From the NCBI GenBank assembly GCA_030278955.1, contig JAOANR010000003.1:58645628-58709627 (forward strand): 64,000 nt of DNA. The letters are read 5' to 3'. Positions within the stretch are counted from its first letter, which is position 1, and every line of letters begins with the position of its first letter. Shown here in pieces: positions 56,672-64,000 of this stretch. Under the pieces are notes generated by a model. It made no database searches, was not told the DNA's origin, and was given only the letters and a program-made list of their open reading frames with translations. Position numbers and translations under genes: made by a program. The stretch comes from Hygrophila difformis. Lineage: Eukaryota > Streptophyta > Magnoliopsida > Lamiales > Acanthaceae.

Positions 56672-59498
56672 ATTGGCATTTTTGCCAAATTTTCCATTTC
56701 TCCATTTTCCTCATTTAATTAATTGAACCTTTATATTAACATTTTGAGGTTGAAATCCAATGATCTCAACCCATGATTAATTTGATATAAAGAACTTTGT
56801 TCAATTTTCCATTAAAAGACTTTTCTACAAAATAAAATAAAAATTAAACTCTAATGATTTAAGTATATAATCCGGACTGTAATTAATTAATTAATTATGG
56901 AATGAGTGATTATTTAGACATAAAGAGTAATTATGGATTTAATTCCATACCCTTGCATGAGAAACCAATGTCTCTCATACAAGATGACCCAAAAATATTT
57001 TCTTTTATTTATTTTGTCTTTATCCGTATTGTGTGAAACAACTAGTAAGAGATATAACAGACTAATGTTGGCGGGTATTCCCACACGGATAAACTAGCTC
57101 GTGGTCTGTATATTAATTACTAGATGTTATTTTGCATGGTCTGGATAGTGGCCGGTGGAAGCCTTGGCGGTTCGTCCATCCGGGATTATAATAGCTGCTC
57201 AGCTGACTCCTATCCGGATACAATTTTCTTTTCTTTATTTTAATTTCAAACACCCGAATCTGGAGCTGTAGTAATGTTAGATGATATTTGCCAATGTCAT
57301 CTAATAATTATTGCAGTGATAGAACATGTGGGTTTTTATCCAAATTCACAGATAGTGGAGTCTAAGATGACGGTGGCAACTGTCATTTAGGGAATTCCAC
57401 TATCTAAAAATCATCCCACCTGGAATAGTCAGGACCTGGATCGCAGATGTTTGCAGTCCGGATTATCCTGATTATTTTTGTCATCTTTTTAGCCAAAAAT
57501 AAATTCTTCTCACCTCCGGCTATTTCATCTTTATGTTCCAACTTCTGTCTAAACTCACCTTATATTTTGGGTTATTTAATTTTACACTTCTTTATAAATT
57601 TATGCATGATATTATTATGTAAATATTGTGGTCAATATTATTTTGGGATCATTCCCTTGGATACAGGAGTCTTGATTTTAATCAGATGTCTCACAATAAA
57701 TTTCCAACAAAAATTCATTTATAAAATCCGGATTTGAGTAAGGGATAAATTCCACAGTTATGACTAATTCATATCCGACTGGGGGTTGATTTTGGGAAAT
57801 TAGAAGCAGAGTCAGCGATTAGGTCTCACCTAGACTGAAAGGATCTGTGTTTTAATTGAGAGTCTAGTACCTGTTTAGGGAATGATTTTCAAATCAATTA
57901 TTTTCCAAAATTGCTTTGTGTTGGAAATCTGGTATTAAATATCACACTGAGATGGGGTCCACTTGGATTCAAATACGGTGTGATAGATAATTCTAGAGGA
58001 ACAATACATAGGCCTTGGTTATTTTCTAAGATAGGGTTGAGTATTCTTTCAACGGCTATCCTCTTCTGCCAGAGCCTATTTTTGAGTCCTGAGTGAGTGC
58101 ATCCGGAACGAACTAATTTATTAGTTCGTTTCATTAGTTTGTATCTCATAACCACCCGACGGGAAGTGAACACTGCGAGCGGTTCACCGAGAATAGGGAA
58201 TTCTTGATCCACATCCGGTCATTCTGACTGGGGGCTTTCTTTTACTACCAGGGTCAGACTTTAAAAAACCTCCGAGTGATAGGATTTAAATGCTTTCTTT
58301 ACCGCTTTCTTTACCGCTTTCTTTTAAATGCTTTCATTAGAGGTCACTCGGTTGTATTGAGAGTTGTGTAACTGCTACTAGGACTGAGAGTTAAGGGATA
58401 GTTCAGGGCTTAATTAGAATCTTCGGATGTGACATGGGGGAATGATAGCAGTACTTGACACTTCAACTAATGATTTGTCAGGTGTTGCTTATCCACCACA
58501 GATAAATAACACACCATTGCAAGGGTAGTTATGTGTCTGTGGTATCTTAGAATTTATTTTCTTAAGAGCATGTAAACTCTTACTGTAAGTACCTGTCTGT
58601 TAAAGGGAACATGGTATAGAGAGCATGAAAATTAGCTAACTGAATGGATTATCCCAAGCAAAGATCTGTGTAACAAAATGGAAGTTTAACTGTGTTTCAT
58701 CTGAATCTTGTCCAATCTTTATTCTTTTCTTCCTGTCCCTTCTGTCATATTTTAAATCTGCTTTCTTAGAATAATCTTAACCGCTTTCTTAGAATAATTT
58801 TATTGCTTTCTTAGATTAAATTTAATTCGCTTTCTAGAATAATTTTATCTGCTTTATTTTAATTGCTTACATAACTTAGTTTAAATTCTGTCGAGTAGAT
58901 TATAATCAAACACAAACTTGAATCGAGTAACCGAGTGAAAAATCTTAGTAAACGACGTGGGCCCTGCTTCCATCGCACATCCTCCAGTGAACGATCCGGT
59001 ACTTACTATAAATTACTGCAATTTTTGACTCCGTGCACTTTCGGGGGCACAGTTTCTTAACACGAGTGAATAAAAACGTGACAACCTATAAATATATCCC
59101 TAATCCCAACTCCGCCTTCATAATTTGGTTTCATTAAATAAAATTGAAAACCAGGATTATTATGTTTCAGAAAATACTCATGTAATGGGAACTTGTCAAA
59201 AGTTTCATGGCAAGGATCTTCAAGGCACGAAATTGTCAAAGATTTCATGTCGGGGAGGTCCATAACGTCGTTTGAACTCAAAGTTTCCTCTCATGAGTAA
59301 TAAAAAGTGAAATATATCCTTAAACCCCTTTCCCACAAATCATAACTCTTTTCATTTTAATAAATTCAATCCTGATATATTTTATAAAAATATACTCGTG
59401 TTAGTGAAATTTGTCAAAAGTTTCAAGTTCTGACTCAAAGGTTTGCTATGCTGTATAAATTGTGTGCTCACAATATCATGCCAACTGCTAACATTCCG

Positions 59499-59998
59499 TC
59501 GTGTCAAAAAGCATGTGTAAATTGTTGTTTGCTATAGACCAGAAATATGAGATCAATTATGGAGCACTTGTACTTGAACAAATGCTGGGATTTGCTGGAA
59601 AAGTCAAGAGGAAGTATAACACCACACTTCCATTCCCTGGTCTCATCTCGGAGTATCTAAAGCATCTCCACATCATGGGCAGCAAACGTGATCGTCCTGA
59701 GGATATTGCTGACTTCAAGCTCTCTGCCAACTTTGCCAAGAAGAAGCCAGACCTGGCTGGACCAGGAGGAAGGATCCCTGCAAAGGATGCCTTTTCCCAG
59801 CTCCGTGATGATCTCACTGACCATATCAATCATCTCAAAGTGTTGGAAGCTCAAGTACACATGCAAGTTCAATCCGCTGAAAAGATGCTTAGACAGCTTC
59901 CTGATGTCTGGTCGGATGAAGATGAGCCATTGGATACCAATCCAGAGGAGGAGTCCAGCGAGTCTGATGCTGATTCCTCTGATGCCTCAGAGTGATAT
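59499..59998 (+). pseudogene. Copia-3 env-like ORF, 3' part
   Basis: In-frame continuation of the frame interrupted at 54118. It contains SKSMCKLLFAID, LVLEQMLGFAGKVKR and an acidic Ser/Asp-rich C-terminus ending SDASE before the stop. On its own it lacks a start of its original frame. Confidence 0.85.
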
Positions 59999-60420
59999 GC
60001 CCTTTTTGGGCAAATTGTGTGCCAGAGGGGGAGTAAAAGTTGATCAACCATCGGTTCCTCTGGACATTTGAAGGAAGGGAGTCTGCTACCATTTCTGCTG
60101 CTGCTGATAAAGGGTAATTTTTTGCTTTTGTTTGAACTGTTTTTGTGAACTACTGTGTTTGCTGGACAATTGCACAATGGCCTGTAATAATTAAATACAT
60201 GCTTTATTTTGTGATTATTGCCATGTGCTTACTTTTGATGTGAATGCTCCCAGAATATGTGATAGGCTATCTTGTACGGAGCATTAGTATAGTTTGTCTT
60301 GAATTGGGAACCATTGTAATTGGTGGTTGGGTTTCAATGGGAAGTATTTCAACATTATTGTTCTTGTGTCAATTGTTTAGACATCGGTTGAATCAACTCT
60401 TGTACTGGCCCACATTCTGC
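59999..60420 (+). other. Copia-3 3' untranslated region
   Basis: Non-coding stretch between the env-like stop and the polypurine tract, T/G-rich. No conserved palindromes of the CACCGGAC type known in some Sireviruses are seen. Confidence 0.55.
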
Positions 60421-60435
60421 CAAAAAGGGGGAGAT
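60421..60435 (+). other. Copia-3 polypurine tract
   Basis: CAAAAAGGGGGAGAT immediately before the 3' LTR. Confidence 0.85.
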
Positions 60436-61353
60436 TGTTGGGAACCAGTTTTGAGCAAATGTGTTCACAACCGATGTCTGAACTACTTTGTTGGACCAAC
60501 CACGACAACAGCAGACAAACTAAGTAAAGGAAGAAGAGCTAGCTAATATACTCATGAAGATCTTCCAACGGCTAGCTGATCTTCTGCCCGGATCTTGCAC
60601 ATGGAGTATGGAAACTACAATCTCTTAATTCGGGCAACTCTATTCTAAGGATCCGCGCATTTATGGAAATGAGATCTTCTACCTTAGAATAGAGACAAGG
60701 TGATTCTCTTCAAATAGGGCGGCCAAGGGATGGATCTGTACGACGAGTGAATTGACTTACACCCTTGAGCAATCAAAAGCAACTGTGAAGAAAGAATCAC
60801 ATTCCTTCAGTGTTCGCGAGTTTATCATTGCGAAGGAAGAAATCCGATCAACACTTCCTCGGGTGAATTGATCGACAGTGTTACCGTGAGCTTGATTGAA
60901 GTCGATGGATTCAATCAAGGCTTCCGAGGAGTCGTCAAACTCAAGAGCTTAATTGAAAGATTCAAGGAGGAGAGTCGCCAACAGGTTTCTACCAAGGACA
61001 AACTTGAAGGAGGAGCCTTCAAGGAATTGAAGCAAGGTCGGGGAGATCTTCACCAAGATAGGGGGAGTGTCTTTGTTTGACAATTCAGTCCACTTGGTGA
61101 TTGGAGTTGGGCGAAACAAATCACTATTGTTTAGATCAAGGATCAAATCAAAACAATTAGTGAATCTCCTGGATTGGTATCCCCCAGATGTAGGCTTGTG
61201 CCGAACTGGGTCAACAAACCTTGAGTTCTTTATTCTTACAGTTTATTTACTTTCCGCTGCTTAATTACTTAAACTGTTTAACGTGTCCACGAAAGGTGTT
61301 TGAACTAGTTTTCAGGACTACTTAATTGGTTATCCACGCAATCGGACCTAACA
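60436..61353 (+). repeat. Copia-3 3' LTR
   Basis: 918 bp, TGTTGGGAACC…CCTAACA, with about 15 substitutions and one 1-bp indel from the 5' LTR by eye. Confidence 0.95.
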
Positions 61354-61358
61354 AACCT

Positions 61359-61734
61359 GTTGTTGGAAAGTGCGTGTATCATGTTGAACAAAATCAGTAC
61401 TATATGAGATATGAAAACGCAAATAATTCAGTACTATATGAGATATGAAAACACAAAAAAATGTGACCTCTTCAGGGGGAAACACTGCATGTTTTAAACT
61501 CTGGGTTATGCAAGACAAAACGCCAATTCCATCAGAATGAGGGAGGGTCATGTGATACGCATCGCTGTTGATCGCACCTCTCAAGTACTCTGCAACAATG
61601 TTGGCTCCTCGATTCAAGGCCTGTTCTAATCTTTCCATGATCTGTTTGTACTCATTTTTTGTGATTAGAAACTGTGAGATTCTTGCAGGATTCGCACCAT
61701 TTTTTTAATTTATTTTTATTATTATAAAACTACA
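61359..61734 (-). pseudogene. KAS I-like copy psi3, upstream piece (exon 4 and flanking introns)
   Basis: Exon 4 on the minus strand at about 61638-61465 (ANIVAEYLRGAINSDAYHM…, still open) and the start of intron 3 up to 61734. Intron 4 contains a local duplication of AGTACTATATGAGATATGAA. Exons 1-3 would lie beyond the Gypsy element to the right, outside the window. Confidence 0.85.
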
Positions 61735-63124
61735 TGATTGACAGCTTGTCGTGTAGCTGCAAAATAAAATTGATTCCAATGTCACCAAGTACAAAATAGA
61801 TATAGTATAGCAGTGACAAGGGTCGAGTCCTCAGGGATTGGAATGCAACATTTTCATAATATATACAATAGTTGAAAAGGGGGGTTTTGACATTGTCACA
61901 AAGTTTGATATTAAAGTTAAGAAAATAAAGAAGTGCACAAGCAAATAAATATCAAAGTGAGTTCAAGAACACAAGACTAAACAAGATTGGATTTTAACTT
62001 ATGGAATTAAAAGCCTCTAGTTCAAAGAATGATTTGGAATGTCATTTGGGATAGATCATCGATGCATAAACATGATACAAGTTAATAAACCGGTTACAGT
62101 TGTCAGGTCCGCTTAGACAACCAACTTTTCCTTACAGATTAGACAATTAAGGTACGCCCGTTAATTGCCCCTAATCGAATCAACAGTTCTAGGTACGCCC
62201 ATAGAAAATATTGTTCAATCGCATTTGAAATTAGAAAAGCCCGATTCAAACCAATTACTACCTACGCGGAGTAATTCCCAATTTGATTACACAATTCCCC
62301 GGGAAGAAACTAATCAACCCGGTTGCCACCTTTTTAATTCAAGTACAATTACGGATACCCAAATTAAATTGGCATTCAACTATTAATCTAGACAAACATT
62401 TGGATCCAAAAACATTCATCCAAATCAATAATCATAAACCCTAGATATAGGAATTGCATAAATATTAACAAATATCAAGTTTCATAGTCACAAAATACAT
62501 CATCTCCCATAATCCCAAAAGCCATTTTCAATCAACCTTTAAACTAGAGGAAAGGAAAGTCTACTCAAAATCCATGGAAAAGAAAACAAAATAGAGAATG
62601 TTACAACCAATTTCCAAGGATTGTTGAATAGAAGAAGATTCTACAATGGCCTGCTCTTCTCGTCCTTGTCTGCTCTCCTGGACATTCTTCTCTTCCAAAA
62701 AAGTTGAATCCCCCGAAAAATTGCCCAAATCTCTTGTCTCTCCCCTCTTCAAAAGTTGTTCTACTTTTAGTAAAAAATGAAAAAGTGTGGTCTGCAAAAA
62801 TGATTCCTGTCAAAGCCGTCCATCCTTTCTTTTCCAATCTTGAAGTGTGTAATGGGCTGGGCTGAAATTGGACTTGGGCTTGGCTTGGGCATCTTGTTTT
62901 ATTTTTCCAGCTTCCATCATCCTTGCTAGTCATGGCCATGACTAATAAAGTCATGCCAAGCTGCCATCTTCATTCTTTTCTTCTCTTTTGTTATTCCTTT
63001 TTCATTTACATTGCCATCTTCCTACAATCAACAAAACCAACAAAACAAGAGTAAAGTGCTACCAAAATCACCACAAAAATATCCAACATTTATATCATTA
63101 TCAAGCACAAAATTCACACTATCA
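61735..63124 (-). repeat. 3' LTR of the Gypsy element
   Basis: 1390 bp. Near its 3' end it has a CCCTGAGGACTCGACCC segment and GCAGCTACACGACAAGCTG, paralleling the end of the solo LTR at 41920-42015. ORFs here are incidental. Confidence 0.82.
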
Positions 63125-63140
63125 AATTCCCCCAAACCTA
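63125..63140 (-). other. Polypurine tract of the Gypsy element
   Basis: TAGGTTTGGGGGAATT on the minus strand directly before the LTR start. The nearby GCTTGAGGGCAAGC hairpin is common at this place in Tat/Athila elements. Confidence 0.75.
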
Positions 63141-64000
63141 AAGTATGCTTGCCCTCAAGCATAGAAACCAAATTGAATCATAGAGAGTTTAAAACCAACA
63201 AGTCAATTCAAGTACAATCAAATCAATCCAACATCAAACACATTAAGCCAACAACCTCCCAAGGATAAAGTGTATACACTCCTCTCAATATCAAGTGTAG
63301 GTGAACATGTAAGCACTTAAGTGGTAAAGCAAAATTACAATCCCATATGCTTGAATGAAAATCACATCTCCCTTGCAAAAATATATTATCCAATATTAAG
63401 AATCAAAGGGTCTTTCAAAAAGGGTTATAACGGGGCCATGGTTGGGGTAGGAAGAAAAAGGAAATAGAAAGGCTAAAGTGAATGCAAGTACTTCCAAAGA
63501 GTCATCATAGAAAACATCATAGCACATCATGGTTGTCAAACCAAAACAAAACCAAGAGGTTCAAAAGAACAAAATTTACCTCTTTTCTACCCTCCCAAGG
63601 TTTTCCAAAATAAACAAACCGAAAGATCATCCTATATACAACTTTCAAACTATCCAAAAATTTCTCAAGCAAATGAATCCATCAAAACCAAAACTTTGCC
63701 AAACATATATCCCCTTTTATTTTCTTATCTTTTTTTTTTTCTCTTTTTTTTATGGACTTCAATAGCTTGGTCACGTTTATTAGAGGAATTCAACAATCTG
63801 AAAAGTGCAGACGGAACTTCAACTCTATGTTCATAACACTAATGTCAGAGGAACACGTTTCAAGCTATATCCATCCATTGCCCTTATATCTTTTTTTTTT
63901 CTTTTTTTTATAGGGCTGTTTCTTTTTTTTTTCTTTTTTTTATATTTTTTTTATAGGGGAATATATATATACAAACATTCCACAAATCATTCCAACAAAA

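Larger units (their letters stand above)
54119..59491. mobile_element. 5.4-kb non-coding insertion of uncertain class in the env-like frame
   Basis: Flanked by CATTCCG (54112-54118 and 59492-59498). Joining across it restores the reading frame of the env-like ORF, which proves that it is an insertion. No transposase, gag or pol frame. Parts in order: AT-rich 54119-54470; GC-rich CTCCGGCG-type stretch 54570-55260; a cluster of TAGCGTCGTA cores 55085-55255; TTAGGGTTTAGCGGCTATAAATAG at 55434-55455; a palindromic array 56200-56671; CTTTCTT-rich repeats near 58290-58830; an LTR-like end GTGCACTTTCGGGGGC…TTAACA at 59032-59061; a loose duplication within 59062-59440. A large solo LTR from about 54480 to 59061 inside a smaller host insert is possible. 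No clear terminal inverted repeats. Confidence 0.6.
45804..61353 (+). mobile_element. Copia-3: Sirevirus-like (SIRE/Maximus) Copia element with env-like region
   Basis: LTRs 45804-46722 and 60436-61353 (about 918 bp, roughly 98% identical by eye). Target duplication AACCT at 45799-45803 and 61354-61358. It has gag-pol, then a separate frame downstream of pol, the arrangement typical of Sireviruses. About 10.2 kb once the internal 5.4-kb insertion is discounted. It is inserted exactly at the intron 4/exon 5 acceptor of KAS psi3. Confidence 0.95.
61735..64000 (-). mobile_element. Gypsy (Tat/Athila-like) element, 3' LTR and 3' internal end; continues past the window
   Basis: Minus-strand element. 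The 3' LTR at 63124-61735 starts TGATAGTG and ends TCAATCA. It is preceded by a polypurine tract at 63140-63125 and by non-coding internal sequence with long T runs to the edge. Its LTR starts and ends like the solo LTR at 40540-42015. Inserted in intron 3 of KAS psi3; the outer target duplication cannot be checked because the other end is outside. Confidence 0.82.

Overview
This is nuclear DNA from a flowering plant, most likely a eudicot. The evidence is an auxin response factor gene with many introns, nuclear genes of the plastid KAS I family, and a dense mixture of plant LTR retrotransposons, a plant LINE with a fused RNase H, tRNA-derived SINEs and MITEs of at least five DNA-transposon superfamilies. 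Species and family cannot be fixed from the sequence alone. Most of the window is repeat DNA that is old and nested. I see two plausible intact host genes.

Layout. 1-2669 (minus): the 5' twelve exons of an ARF9/ARF11/ARF18-clade auxin response factor; its 3' part lies beyond the left edge. 2670-4290: its leader and promoter side. 4290-5551: Stowaway and CACTA MITEs and a SINE. 6020-9825 (minus): a broken, 5'-truncated LINE with a 19-bp target duplication. 10.4-22.7 kb: gene-empty, AT-rich DNA with a long-TIR Mutator-like element, foldback, Tourist-like, hAT and Stowaway MITEs and many SINEs, often nested. 22.66-61.7 kb (minus): a tandem array of KAS I-like beta-ketoacyl-ACP synthase copies. 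Two are broken (22.66-23.9 and 24.6-26.3 kb). One is complete with eight exons (29467-31772). A fourth is split into three pieces (38.0, 45.2-45.8 and 61.4-61.7 kb) by retrotransposons.

Retrotransposons in the array. Copia-1 (32492-37151) has an intact polyprotein and LTRs that differ only by one 2-bp indel. Copia-2 (38157-45147) is decayed and carries a hAT MITE and a solo Gypsy LTR. A Sirevirus-like Copia-3 (45804-61353) has an intact gag-pol frame; its env-like frame is interrupted by a 5.4-kb non-coding insertion. A Gypsy element of the same LTR family as the solo LTR enters at 61735 and leaves at the right edge. A fragment of a fifth LTR element on the minus strand lies at about 26.3-28 kb.

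The most unusual non-coding signal is inside the 5.4-kb insertion: five nested-dyad modules of about 62 bp at 56200-56671, repeated every 93-114 bp and built from the core TACGRCGCTA and its complement. The same core recurs just upstream of a TATA box at 55.1-55.3 kb and, on the other strand, at 27.36-27.66 kb, which suggests a shared LTR promoter architecture.

The ARF is expected to act in nuclear auxin transcription and the intact KAS I-like gene in plastid fatty-acid elongation. Nothing in the sequence links the two functionally.
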